Shown: positions 20,492 to 27,790 of the stretch, piece after piece | How positions within the stretch are numbered: position 1 is the first letter of the stretch | Layout: every line of letters begins with the position of its first letter | Origin: Planctomycetaceae bacterium | GTDB taxonomy: Bacteria; Planctomycetota; Planctomycetia; Pirellulales; PALSA-1355 | Assembly: GCA_005773095.1 (NCBI GenBank) | Contig: SXHT01000030.1 | Coordinates: 1-27,846 of the forward strand | DNA: 27,846 nt | Reading direction: 5' to 3' | The notes under the pieces: generated by a model | The model's database searches: none | Told to the model about the DNA's origin: nothing | The model's input: only the letters and a program-made list of their open reading frames with translations | Position numbers and translations under genes: made by a program

Positions 20492-21484
20492 TCATTTGAC
20501 CGATTTCTTCAGCCACTCGTGCATCACCCAACCCACTTTGGCCAGCGACAATGCGGAACACTTGTCGGCCGTGTCGGCCTCGGTGTGCCAAAATGGGTAA
20601 TCGAAGTCGATGATGGCGATCGTGGGAATCTTACCCGTATTGCGCAGCGGCAGATGGTCGTCGCGGACTTCATGCTTGGGCTGAGGAATGAACTCGCGAA
20701 GGGCCAACCGGGCTGCAACCGACCAAATGTCCTTCACCAGCGGACGCGTTTCCCGCCAGGCAACGCTGTTGCGCTCTTCGAACAGCTGCAGGTCGGCGTC
20801 GGCAATCATATCCAGCACGATGCCAAAGCGGTAGCGGCTGTCAAGTCGACCCGCGGCGTACTCTCGGGCAAAGTACTCCGAGCCCAGGAAGTAGATGTCC
20901 GTGTCGTCATTGAAAACAAACTCTTCACCGTCGAAGAGCACAAAATCAACGCCCAGTTTACCTCGCAACTGCGGCATCTGGCGAGCCAGCTCCATCAACA
21001 GTGCAACGCCACTCGCCCCGTCATTGGCGCCGAGGAACGTGCCTCGTGGATTGATCGGATCACGGTCCGGGAAAGGTCGCGTGTCGTAGTGGGCACAGAG
21101 CAGAATTCGTTCTTTCCGCTCGGGATGCCAGCGGACCATCAGATTGGCCATTCGCACCTCGCTGCCATCGCGAGGATGCCGGATACGAAACTGTTGCAGA
21201 TTCACTTTGCCACCGAGTTTTTGAAAGTGCTCGACGAGCATTTCCTGCTGCGCCAACATGCCGGGCGAAGCGCTGGGGCGGGGGCCCAGGTCGCAGATCT
21301 GCCTGAGGTATTCATAGGCCCGCGCTCCGTCAAAAGGAATTTGCTCAAGCGTCCATCGCCTGGCGGTACTCGGATTGCCCGCCACCCCTTGGTTCTCGTA
21401 CATTAGCACGAGCCCACCGAGCAGCGCCGCGCCGCCGAGAATGCAGGCCCACAGAAAGATGGTCTGTCCGTTCGGCTTCGACAT
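20492..21484 (-). CDS. M28 family peptidase / glutaminyl-peptide cyclotransferase-like (330 aa)
   Basis: One N-terminal membrane anchor (about 9-28, FLWACILGGAALLGGLVLMY) precedes a zinc-hydrolase domain. Metal ligands and catalytic residues are in the expected order: AHYDTRP (H132), GANDGASG (D155), LFDGEEF (E187/E188), LDMIADAD (D225) and FWHTEADT (H300). The set and the WHTEAD end fit the M28 group that includes secreted glutaminyl cyclases, which turn N-terminal Gln into pyroglutamate. An aminopeptidase is the alternative. ATG at 21484 is chosen because it gives a proper signal anchor; a frame to 21538 adds an unlikely leader. The protein probably faces the periplasm. The membrane-protein gene follows 6 bp downstream. 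Confidence 0.87.
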   Translation of the reverse strand: MSKPNGQTIFLWACILGGAALLGGLVLMYENQGVAGNPSTARRWTLEQIPFDGARAYEYLRQICDLGPRPSASPGMLAQQEMLVEHFQKLGGKVNLQQFRIRHPRDGSEVRMANLMVRWHPERKERILLCAHYDTRPFPDRDPINPRGTFLGANDGASGVALLMELARQMPQLRGKLGVDFVLFDGEEFVFNDDTDIYFLGSEYFAREYAAGRLDSRYRFGIVLDMIADADLQLFEERNSVAWRETRPLVKDIWSVAARLALREFIPQPKHEVRDDHLPLRNTGKIPTIAIIDFDYPFWHTEADTADKCSALSLAKVGWVMHEWLKKSVK

Positions 21485-21593
21485 AAGGGATGTTCCACCA
21501 GAGCAGTGTAGACCTTTCGCTCCGCGAGACGACTGCACTGACCCATTTTAGCGCAAAGGGTCCAATCGCGAAACCGCGGTTCGACAAAGTTCC

Positions 21594-22187
21594 ATGATTA
21601 ACGTTGCCACGATTACCGATCTGCACCGCGAAACCGTGTCATTATGGCACCAGCAGGAAGTCGCCAATCCCTACGAGGGCTTTCTGCACCTGGTTTGCCA
21701 GCAGCACAAGTTCAACTTTTTGCTTTGGCATGAGGAAGACATCGCCCGCAGCCCCGACGTGGGCGATGCCCGGATCGCCCAGGTCAAACGGGCGATCGAC
21801 CAGTACAATCAGCAGCGCAACGACGTCATCGAAAAACTGGATGACGCCTTGATCGTGATGCTCCGCGAGTATGGCGTGATTCCCGTATTGGGTTCGAGGC
21901 AAAACACCGAAACGCCCGGCAGCGCCATCGATCGGCTTTCGATCCTTTCATTGCGGATCTACCACATGCTGGAGCAGCTCGAGCGCGCCGACGCCGTCGA
22001 GGAACACAAGCAGAAAGTGCAGAACCGACTGGTCACGATCAACGAGCAGCATCACGACCTGTCGAACTCGCTGCAGGAACTGATCGACGACATCTTCGCT
22101 GGCAGGAAGCGACTAAAGGTGTACCGGCAGTTCAAGATGTACAATGATCCGTCGCTGAATCCGTATCTGTATGGCGGCGCGAAGTAA
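21594..22187 (+). CDS. DUF4254 protein (197 aa)
   Basis: The sequence fits the DUF4254 family from end to end: FNFLLWHEEDIARSPDVGDA, then AIDQYNQQRNDVIEKLDDAL, then SAIDRLSILSLRIYHMLEQL, with a long helical C-terminal part and an ending NDPSLNPYLYG. The His-Glu-Glu-Asp cluster could bind a metal. The function is not known to me. In other genomes I recall this family beside glycosyltransferase family 9 genes, which suggests a role in surface glycan synthesis. Here a GT9 gene lies 1.2 kb away on the opposite strand, with repeats and a nucleotidyltransferase pair in between. It diverges from the M28 peptidase gene, with a gap of about 110 bp. Confidence 0.85.
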   Translation: MINVATITDLHRETVSLWHQQEVANPYEGFLHLVCQQHKFNFLLWHEEDIARSPDVGDARIAQVKRAIDQYNQQRNDVIEKLDDALIVMLREYGVIPVLGSRQNTETPGSAIDRLSILSLRIYHMLEQLERADAVEEHKQKVQNRLVTINEQHHDLSNSLQELIDDIFAGRKRLKVYRQFKMYNDPSLNPYLYGGAK

Positions 22188-22223
22188 ACTGTTTTGCTGA
22201 CTCCGCTGGCATCCGGCCAAAGC

Positions 22224-22335
22224 CGTGGCGGGGACTTGCTCATTTTCCCGGCGCATTCAAGAGAGTCGCATCGTCCTGTCGGCTGGTTGCCCAATATGGT
22301 TCCCGGGACAATGTGCCTGTCCCCCTCTCGTTGCC
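22224..22335 (-). repeat. Dispersed palindromic repeat family A, copy A4 (degraded, reverse orientation)
   Basis: GGGGACTTGCTCATTTTCCC near 22229 and GGGACAATGTGCCTGTCCCC near 22304 are the two ends. The spacer read on the minus strand (ATTGGGCAACC, GACAGGACGATGC, GACTCTC) matches the other copies. The outermost GTAACCGTT arms are no longer recognisable. Confidence 0.75.
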
Positions 22336-22392
22336 GTTGCGCACGCACAATTCTGGGCCGGCACTCTTGAGGGCGCCGCTGCGGGCGGGCAG

Positions 22393-22509
22393 GGCCAATC
22401 AGTGTTTTACATTCGGCAACCTGGTAGGGCCGGCTTTGCCGGCCATGGATGGGCAAGTCACGCGAATCCGGCCGGCATAGCCGGCCCTGCAGCGGATAAC
22501 TGACTGGCC
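22393..22509 (-). repeat. Dispersed repeat family B, copy B3 (reverse orientation)
   Basis: Read on the minus strand it runs GGCC, AGTCAGTTATCCGC, AGGGCCGGCTATGCCGGCC, a spacer, GGCCGGCAAAGCCGGCC, CCTACCAGGTTGCC, AACACTGATTGGCC. The first part matches B2 (GTTATCCGC) and the last part matches B1 (CAGGTTGCC, ATTGGCC), so B3 links the two halves and defines the full element. Confidence 0.75.
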
Positions 22510-22575
22510 CTGTGCGGGCGGGGAGCAGCATTTCGCGGGCCCCTTCGGTTGGGTAAACTGACATGCGAAATCCGG

Positions 22576-22821
22576 ATGTGCGAAAACATGGATCTGCCGA
22601 TCAAGTTTCCTAGCGACGCGGATGTAAACGCCGAAGAAGCGGCGCGGTTCCGGGCCCTCTCGCCAGGTCAGCGTTTTCAATACTTGCAGGGCATTCTTGC
22701 TACCGGCGGCAGGATGATCCAGCAATCACCCAAAGCGGCGTTTATTCTTCAATACACGCAACAGCAGGAAGAACTCGCGATGCAAAAGGTGAAGGAGTTT
22801 ATCGCACGCCATGCCCGCTGA
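22576..22821 (+). CDS. Small partner of second nucleotidyltransferase pair, antitoxin-like (81 aa)
   Basis: A short helical, charged protein: DVNAEEAARFRALSPGQRFQ is followed by two further helices ending MQKVKEFIARHAR. The ARFRALSPGQRF segment lines up with ERYRKMSIGERL of the 70-aa protein at 2421-2633, and the two share position and coupling to a nucleotidyltransferase, so I take them as distant relatives. The start is uncertain: ATG at 22576 or ATG at 22588, and a TTG at 22549 is also open. The stop overlaps the next gene's start by 11 nt, indicating translational coupling. Role as antitoxin or adaptor is inferred from context. Confidence 0.68.
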   Translation: MCENMDLPIKFPSDADVNAEEAARFRALSPGQRFQYLQGILATGGRMIQQSPKAAFILQYTQQQEELAMQKVKEFIARHAR

Positions 22822-23404
22822 CCATGAGCAACTCAATGTCGAGCTGGACGAGGCCGTTGGTTTGCTGGTTGAGGCATTCACTTCCAAGTCGATTGAATAT
22901 GCGCTTGTGGGTGGGTTGGCGGCTTCGTTGCGCGGCCGTCCACGGTTCACCCAGGATGTGGATGTCTTGGTGCGGGTGCCTCAAATCGCACTACCACCCT
23001 TGTTGGACGAACTGATCCGACTGGGCTTTCATTTGGATCCGACCAAAGTAATCCGAGAGTATTTGCAGGAACATCTCACGGCATTTCAATACAAATCGGT
23101 GCGGATCGACTGGCTCAAGCCTATGCTGCCGTTTTACGCCAACACGCTCGCTGGCGCCTCGCTGATGCCTTGGAAAGCGGATCAACTCGTCCGAGTGGCC
23201 CGGCCCGAGGGGCTGATTCTCACTAAATTGGCTGCCTTTCGGCCTCAAGATCAAACGGACATCGAGATGCTGTTGTCTTCCAACCGCGATGATATCGACG
23301 TCGATTGGATCCGTAACGAATGGTCCGCTGTCGCGGAGGGGGAGGATGACCGCACCACCTGGCTGGAGGCCGCGATCGCTCGCTCCGTTCCACCGCGGAA
23401 GTGA
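22811..23404 (+). CDS. Nucleotidyltransferase-fold protein, second pair (197 aa)
   Basis: This is a nucleotidyltransferase-fold protein like that at 1858-2424. IEYALVGGLAASLRGRPRFT has the Gly-Gly motif (34-35), TQDVDVLV has the metal-binding DxD (49-51), and VRIDWLKP supplies a third Asp (D100). LTKLAAFRPQDQTDIEMLL is the C-terminal helix block with its Lys (139) and QTDIxxLL motif. All catalytic positions are present. The likely activity is NMP transfer onto RNA or protein, or a structural role in a toxin-antitoxin pair. It overlaps its small partner by 11 nt and converges with the GT9 gene, leaving only 9 bp between stops. Divergence from the first copy is large, so it is not a recent duplicate. 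Confidence 0.82.
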   Translation: MPADHEQLNVELDEAVGLLVEAFTSKSIEYALVGGLAASLRGRPRFTQDVDVLVRVPQIALPPLLDELIRLGFHLDPTKVIREYLQEHLTAFQYKSVRIDWLKPMLPFYANTLAGASLMPWKADQLVRVARPEGLILTKLAAFRPQDQTDIEMLLSSNRDDIDVDWIRNEWSAVAEGEDDRTTWLEAAIARSVPPRK

Positions 23405-23413
23405 TTGCCACCG

Positions 23414-24427
23414 TCACGCGCAGCGGCTCACTGGCTGGTGCAAGAGTTCGTCGCAGGCGCGCGAGACGTGGTCAATGCTGATTGCGTTCATGGATTCTGG
23501 GCCGGCATTGCGGCGGTCGCGGCTGCGGCCCGTGAACTGCATTTGTTGAATCGCGATGTGGCTGGATCCGTAGGGGCCGTTCCGTTCGGCGGGCATTGGT
23601 CCGAAAAGGCCAATGCAGGGCGTACCAACGGCGGCGGCGATGTGCAGCGGCCCGGTGTCTGAACTGATCAAGAGTGATGCCCGACGGCAGATTGCGGCCA
23701 GTTCGGTGAGTGTGGTTGGCGGGGCTAGCGTGGCATGACCGGCAGCCAGCGCGACGATTTCTTCCGCCCATGCCTTTTCCTCGCCCGGCGCCCAGACGAC
23801 GAGTGACCGCAGGCTGTGGCGTTCTGCCAGGTGCCGGGCCACGGCGGCGAACCGGTCGCGTGGCCAGAGTTTTGATTTCCAGCCCGCGCCGGGGTTGATG
23901 ACAGCGTAATCTTGCGTTGCCAATCGCTCGGCCATTGCGGCGTCCTGCGATGTTTCCGGCAGATCGAAACGCACCTTCGGCCGGGCGATACCCAGCGGCG
24001 TCAGCAATTCAAGGTTGCGATCGACCACGTGGATTGCCGTGGGAGTGATTGGCACGTTGTTGAGCCAGGGGCTCAGTTCGCGGCCGTCGACACCGGCGTA
24101 ACCGATGCGCGTTCTTGCTCGCGAAAGCCAGGACACGATCGCACTCTTGGTGAGTCCCTGGATGTCGATTGCCGTATCGAAACGCAGCGATTGCAGCTTG
24201 CGGCGCAGCTCCCGCACGGCTGACCACGATTTGAGCCAGCCCCGCTTGACGACAATCAACTCATCGAGCGCCGGATGCCCCCGCAGCAATTCGCCGTTGC
24301 GACCCTCGACGACCCAACCGATAAACGCCTCGGGCATTGCATCGCGCAAGGCGCAGAGCACCGGCAGCGAATGCATCACGTCGCCAAGGGCGCTCAATCG
24401 CGAGATTAGAAATCGTGGAGCGGTCAT
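23414..24427 (-). CDS. Glycosyltransferase family 9, heptosyltransferase-like (337 aa)
   Basis: FLISRLSALGDVMHSLPVLC (6-25) is the N-terminal GT9 motif with the catalytic Asp (D16). The C-terminal nucleotide-sugar half has AVINPGAGWKSKLWPRDRFA (K185), VWAPGEEKAWAEEI, and SSDTGPLHIAAAVGTPCIGL with D257 and H262. This is the WaaC/WaaF/RfaF type that adds ADP-heptose to lipopolysaccharide core; in planctomycetes the acceptor may be a different surface glycan. ATG at 24427 is chosen because the longer frame to 24514 runs into a repeat. No Shine-Dalgarno sequence is clear. The protein is probably at the inner face of the membrane. DUF4254 lies 1.2 kb away, a typical partner family. Confidence 0.88.
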   Translation of the reverse strand: MTAPRFLISRLSALGDVMHSLPVLCALRDAMPEAFIGWVVEGRNGELLRGHPALDELIVVKRGWLKSWSAVRELRRKLQSLRFDTAIDIQGLTKSAIVSWLSRARTRIGYAGVDGRELSPWLNNVPITPTAIHVVDRNLELLTPLGIARPKVRFDLPETSQDAAMAERLATQDYAVINPGAGWKSKLWPRDRFAAVARHLAERHSLRSLVVWAPGEEKAWAEEIVALAAGHATLAPPTTLTELAAICRRASLLISSDTGPLHIAAAVGTPCIGLFGPMPAERNGPYGSSHIAIQQMQFTGRSRDRRNAGPESMNAISIDHVSRACDELLHQPVSRCA

Positions 24428-24442
24428 ACGTGTCTCGTAAGT

Positions 24443-24530
24443 AGCAGGCACACTCCGTGTGCCGTAGCGACCCTGCACTAAAACGCGATTCCCCCAACGG
24501 ATGGCGGACGGCACACGGAGTGTGCCTGCT
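24443..24530. repeat. Double palindrome (family D) between ThDP enzyme and GT9 genes
   Basis: A perfect 23-bp inverted repeat occupies 24443-24465 and 24508-24530, with a 42-nt spacer. Each arm is itself a hairpin: GGCACAC, a 3-nt loop, then GTGTGCC. It fills the 111-bp gap, starting 8 bp after the ThDP-enzyme stop on the minus strand. It could end or stabilise that transcript, or form a cruciform; it could also be another mobile palindrome. Confidence 0.8.
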
Positions 24531-24538
24531 GCATTTCC

Positions 24539-26254
24539 TCACACGCGTTTGCTCAACTTTTCCGCCAGGCGCTTGAGCGCGTGGCTGCAATCGTCGAGCG
24601 GCAAATGCACCTGGATCAAGCTCATCCCGCTGAGGTCGTTCCAGGCCTTGGTCAAAGCCGCGTCGAACTCCCCTTCGGTCCGCACTTCGTAACCGGTCCC
24701 GCCACCAAGAACCTGAGGCAAGAGATGATATTTCCAGGGGTTGATGTCGTTAAAGTCTCCCGGATGAAGCACGCGTTCGGTGCCGTAGCCCTTGTTGTCA
24801 AGCACGATCACGATCGTCGTAAATCCATGCCGCACAATGGTCGAAAGCTCGGTGCCCGTCATTTGGAACGCGCCGTCGCCTGCGATCACCACCCCCCGCA
24901 AGTCGGGCCTCGCCACTTGGGCCCCGAGCGCCGCCGGCACTGAGAAACCCATCGACGTATAGTACGCCGGACTCAGGAATTCCGTATGGCCGCGGATCAC
25001 GAGCTCGGTGGCCGCGAACAGCGAGTCGCCGATGTCGGCGATCACCATCGTCTCGTCGTCGAGCAACTCATTCAGTCGGGCCATCAGACGGGTAATCGTG
25101 ATCGGTTTATCGGGCTGCAAAACGAATTTCTCGTTGCCGAACGAAGAAATATGCGGAATAATCCGCTTCGCAGCGGCCGGACGACGTTCGGCAAGCCCGC
25201 GCACAAAATCCTGCAGCAACACGCCATGAAAATGATGGTGCCGAATGCGAAGCTGCTCGCTGGTGACATACATGCATTTGCCAGGATCGAGATTGGCCGT
25301 GAAAATGCCCAGGTTAATGTCGGTCATGAAGGCCCCAAGCAGAATCACGCAGTCACTTTCCTCGACAAACCGCGTCACCTGATCGTTGCCCATCGCCCCT
25401 TCGTAAAGGCCGACAAACAGCGGATGCGTTTCGGCGATCACGCTCTTGCCGAGCATGGTGGTGGTGACTGCGATCTGCGAACCTTCCGCCAACGCCAGCA
25501 ACTCGCCTTGTAGACCGAAGCGATGAATTTCAACACCGGCCAGGATCACCGGCTTTTGACAAGTGCTGATCCAACGCTCGGCTTCGGCCAGGGCCTCGGC
25601 CAGCACGGCGGGATCGCTTGCCGCGGCCGGCTCGCGAAACTGGTGCGGAAGTTCTGGAATCACGTTCACCATGTCGCGGGGAATCTCGATGTACACCGGC
25701 CGCTTGAAGCTGGCGGCGGCGTGCAGCACCCGGTCGATCTCGTGGAATGCCACAAGCGGATCGTTCAATTCTGTCCCCGCGATGCACAACTTTTCGAACA
25801 CATCATACTGCGTTCGGAAATCGCGCACGCGGTGATGCAAGAGCGGGTTATTCACACGCTCCCGCAGTCCGGGTGAACCGGTGATGACAACAACGGGCGA
25901 TTTCTCCGCATAGGCCCCGGCAACGCTGTTGCAAAGACTCAAGCCCCCCACGCAATAGGTGACGCAAACCGCGCCCATGCCATGCACGCGCGCGTAGGCA
26001 TCGGCCGCAAAGCCCGCACAGTCCTCGCGTGTGCAGCCGATGACTTCGATCGGGCTATGTTCCAGGAGCGAATAGAACCCCAGGATGTAATCGCCCGGAA
26101 GGCCAAACACGTGCGCGATCCCGTAATCCTGCAGGCGGCGAATCAGGTACTCGCCAATCGAAAGGCCCGTGACAGAAGCCGCCGAGGGAGTGGCCCGGCT
26201 CAGGCCAGATCGCAGGGGAATAGTCTCTGGCGTCGACATGTCAGGAGTCAACAT
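24539..26254 (-). CDS. Thiamine-diphosphate 2-oxo acid decarboxylase, pyruvate/indolepyruvate decarboxylase type (571 aa)
   Basis: All three ThDP-enzyme domains are present. The PYR domain has VFGLPGDYILGFY and TREDCAGFAADAYARVHG with the cofactor-activating Glu (E77). NNPLLHHRVRDF has the His-His pair (140-141) typical of pyruvate and indolepyruvate decarboxylases rather than acetolactate synthases. The PP domain has GDGAFQMTGTEL (459-470) and VLDNKGYGTER, with N487 and E493 filling the decarboxylase-type Mg2+ and acid positions. It should decarboxylate a 2-oxo acid to an aldehyde; which acid (pyruvate, phenylpyruvate, indolepyruvate, branched-chain) cannot be read. ATG at 26254 or 26239 may be the start; neither has a strong ribosome binding site. 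The gene stands alone, without a matching dehydrogenase. Confidence 0.88.
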   Translation of the reverse strand: MLTPDMSTPETIPLRSGLSRATPSAASVTGLSIGEYLIRRLQDYGIAHVFGLPGDYILGFYSLLEHSPIEVIGCTREDCAGFAADAYARVHGMGAVCVTYCVGGLSLCNSVAGAYAEKSPVVVITGSPGLRERVNNPLLHHRVRDFRTQYDVFEKLCIAGTELNDPLVAFHEIDRVLHAAASFKRPVYIEIPRDMVNVIPELPHQFREPAAASDPAVLAEALAEAERWISTCQKPVILAGVEIHRFGLQGELLALAEGSQIAVTTTMLGKSVIAETHPLFVGLYEGAMGNDQVTRFVEESDCVILLGAFMTDINLGIFTANLDPGKCMYVTSEQLRIRHHHFHGVLLQDFVRGLAERRPAAAKRIIPHISSFGNEKFVLQPDKPITITRLMARLNELLDDETMVIADIGDSLFAATELVIRGHTEFLSPAYYTSMGFSVPAALGAQVARPDLRGVVIAGDGAFQMTGTELSTIVRHGFTTIVIVLDNKGYGTERVLHPGDFNDINPWKYHLLPQVLGGGTGYEVRTEGEFDAALTKAWNDLSGMSLIQVHLPLDDCSHALKRLAEKLSKRV

Positions 26255-26373
26255 CTTGGCCGCGGGTTCCCTTGGGTGACGTGCAACGCGTTGGGCGTGT
26301 CAAGTGTCCGCAAGGGCAAATCAGGCCGGGATTATGCCTATTTCAATCATACGGGGCAATCGGGAAAAGTGGC

Positions 26374-26613
26374 TCACTTTCGCTGCCGCCGCACAAAGAG
26401 CCGCTGCAAACCCCAGAACCAGCCCAGAAACAGCGCCGAGCAAGCCAGCACCGCCACGCCACGCCAAATATTGTGACCCCAATACGCCGCTCCAATTGCC
26501 AGATAGAGGCCCCAGGCGACAAGTGCCGCAACAAGCCCGAACACCAAATGCTTTGGCGCGGGAGCGTATTCGGCGTCCGGCGAAATTGGTTCCGGAGGAG
26601 TGCGATCCGACAT
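26374..26613 (-). CDS. Small two-helix membrane protein (79 aa)
   Basis: A Pro-rich N-terminus (MSDRTPPEPISPDAEYAPAP) is followed by membrane helices at about 22-44 and 48-69 and a basic end (FVRRQRK), which predicts the C-terminus in the cytoplasm. I do not recognise a family. AAGGATGAGG lies just before the ATG at 26613. The gene begins 3 bp after the stop of the 177-aa membrane protein, so the two are one operon. Confidence 0.72.
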   Translation of the reverse strand: MSDRTPPEPISPDAEYAPAPKHLVFGLVAALVAWGLYLAIGAAYWGHNIWRGVAVLACSALFLGWFWGLQRLFVRRQRK

Positions 26614-26616
26614 GCC

Positions 26617-27150
26617 TCATCCTTCGCGGCCGTTTGGCCGGGCTTTGACTTGGGGGGGTCGCAACACAAACGGTAGTAGCATCAGCGGAAAAAATACCGG
26701 TATCCACAATCCAATCTGAAAAAGCGGAATGGGCGTTTCCACGAACGTGGTAATAGTAAAAGAATTCTGGCTCTGTTCCGCGGGTGGTCGATGTTTGATC
26801 ACCGGCGCTCTGTCCTTTGTTGAAACGGTCACTCGTTCGAAAAACGTCGGCCCCACCCACACTGGCCAGGCCGCGAGCATAACCGCCACAAGGGTAACGG
26901 CAATGAACAGCGTTTTCAGGCGAAATTGCCAGGCCCCCTCCACGGCGAAACCAACCCCGGCGGCGAAGATCAAACCGGCTCCGAACAACAGCGCTAGCAA
27001 ACCGGCTCCGCTCATCCAAGGAAAACCACTCGACAGCGACAAGCCCAATGGCCTGAGCGTGAAGTAAGTGCCTATCGCCGCCAGCCCCAAGCCGGCGATC
27101 AACATGCGGCGAAGTCGTCCGCAAACCTCGGTGGAAGGCTCGAAACTCAT
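26617..27150 (-). CDS. Four-helix membrane protein of unknown function (177 aa)
   Basis: Helices are expected at about 16-37, 43-68, 79-99 and 142-165. A polar loop of about 40 residues lies between helices 3 and 4 (FFERVTVSTKDRAPVIKHRP, then NSFTITTFVETP). A basic tail follows. No family is recognised; similar small planctomycete membrane proteins occur singly. ATG at 27150 is chosen because GAGGTG lies about 8 nt upstream. A longer frame to 27297 adds a basic, non-family-like leader. The 79-aa membrane gene follows 3 bp downstream. Confidence 0.72.
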   Translation of the reverse strand: MSFEPSTEVCGRLRRMLIAGLGLAAIGTYFTLRPLGLSLSSGFPWMSGAGLLALLFGAGLIFAAGVGFAVEGAWQFRLKTLFIAVTLVAVMLAAWPVWVGPTFFERVTVSTKDRAPVIKHRPPAEQSQNSFTITTFVETPIPLFQIGLWIPVFFPLMLLPFVLRPPQVKARPNGREG

Positions 27151-27253
27151 ATCCGGCACCTCGCCAACAATTATCGCACCGGTTCGACTCTTGACACAAG
27201 ACGTGGGGCCGCCATGATGCCGTCGTTCGTCTTTGCTTTGAGAGGGAAACCGC

Positions 27254-27415
27254 ATGGAAGCACTACCCGGCAACCGCACGCGACTCGTGGGCATCACGCA
27301 CTACGAGCACTCGATGTGGCCGGCCGCCTATTGGAAGCTGTGGTCCGACACGATCATTCATGCGATCCACATTCGTGTACTCCGCCACGTGCAGCGGCTA
27401 TCGGAGGCGCCATAA
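27254..27415 (+). pseudogene. C-terminal remnant of an SRPBCC/polyketide-cyclase-like protein (53 aa)
   Basis: The peptide GNRTRLVGITHYEHSMWPAA followed by YWKLWSDTIIHAIHIRVLRH resembles, from memory, the C-terminal end of SRPBCC-type proteins (lipid-binding fold), including the WSD..IH.IH..VL.H helix. Only about 50 residues remain. An in-frame TGA lies five codons upstream of the ATG at 27254. AGAGGG sits about 8 nt before the ATG, so it could still be translated. I take it as a truncated gene; the missing front is not found nearby, which points to a deletion at the left edge near 27200-27250. Confidence 0.5.
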
Positions 27416-27445
27416 TGACTGAGTTGGACCGATTGCCATTGGAAC

Positions 27446-27712
27446 TCAAGGGGCATTCGGCATTTCGAATAGATGCCCCAAAGAAATTGTAAAGCCGGGC
27501 AGAACTGTTCGACCCTCCAGTGTCTGAGTGGAGCCCAGAACGGTGACTTGGTCCAAACCGGAGAACACATGCACTTCGCGGTGTGTTGGATAGACGTACC
27601 AGACTTCGATCACACCGGACGAAAAGCAGTCTTCAAGTTTCTCCTGCATTTCCTTGCGAGTATGCAGGAATCGAGTTACTGACATTATCAGCACCATTAG
27701 GGCGGCAAGCAA
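27446..27712 (-). pseudogene. Broken Uma2-family endonuclease, C-terminal part
   Basis: The C-terminal half of an Uma2 protein is clear: TRKEMQEKLEDCFSSGVIEV, then WYVYPTHREVHVFSG and a final LPGFTISLGHLFEMP. The N-terminal half with the catalytic Asp/Glu is absent. The codons before LHTRKEM (LAALMVLIMSVTRF) do not match the family. In the next frame the same DNA reads PNGADNVSNSIP, closer to the family's SPxDNxS segment. This suggests a frameshift near 27665-27690 plus loss of the front. The intact relative at 4474-5037 belongs to another branch of the family, so this is not its duplicate. Confidence 0.6.
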
Positions 27713-27790
27713 GCCAGATAGGGCCCGATGGCAGCGATCGACGAGGCAAATTGATACAATTCACGGCTACGGCTGCCATTGACGACGCAC

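Larger units (their letters stand above)
22188..22575. other. Repeat-filled intergenic stretch
   Basis: No gene is seen. The 388 bp hold element A4 and element B3 side by side, the densest repeat site in the window. Together they separate DUF4254 from the second nucleotidyltransferase pair. Confidence 0.65.

Noticed and set aside
20471..21406. 311-codon plus-strand frame opposite the M28 gene
   Set aside because: Antisense shadow; the zinc-ligand set on the minus strand is complete.
24539..26254. Acetolactate synthase (ilvB) assignment
   Set aside because: The His-His pair and the C-terminal Glu position fit 2-oxo acid decarboxylases, and no ilvN-like small subunit is adjacent.
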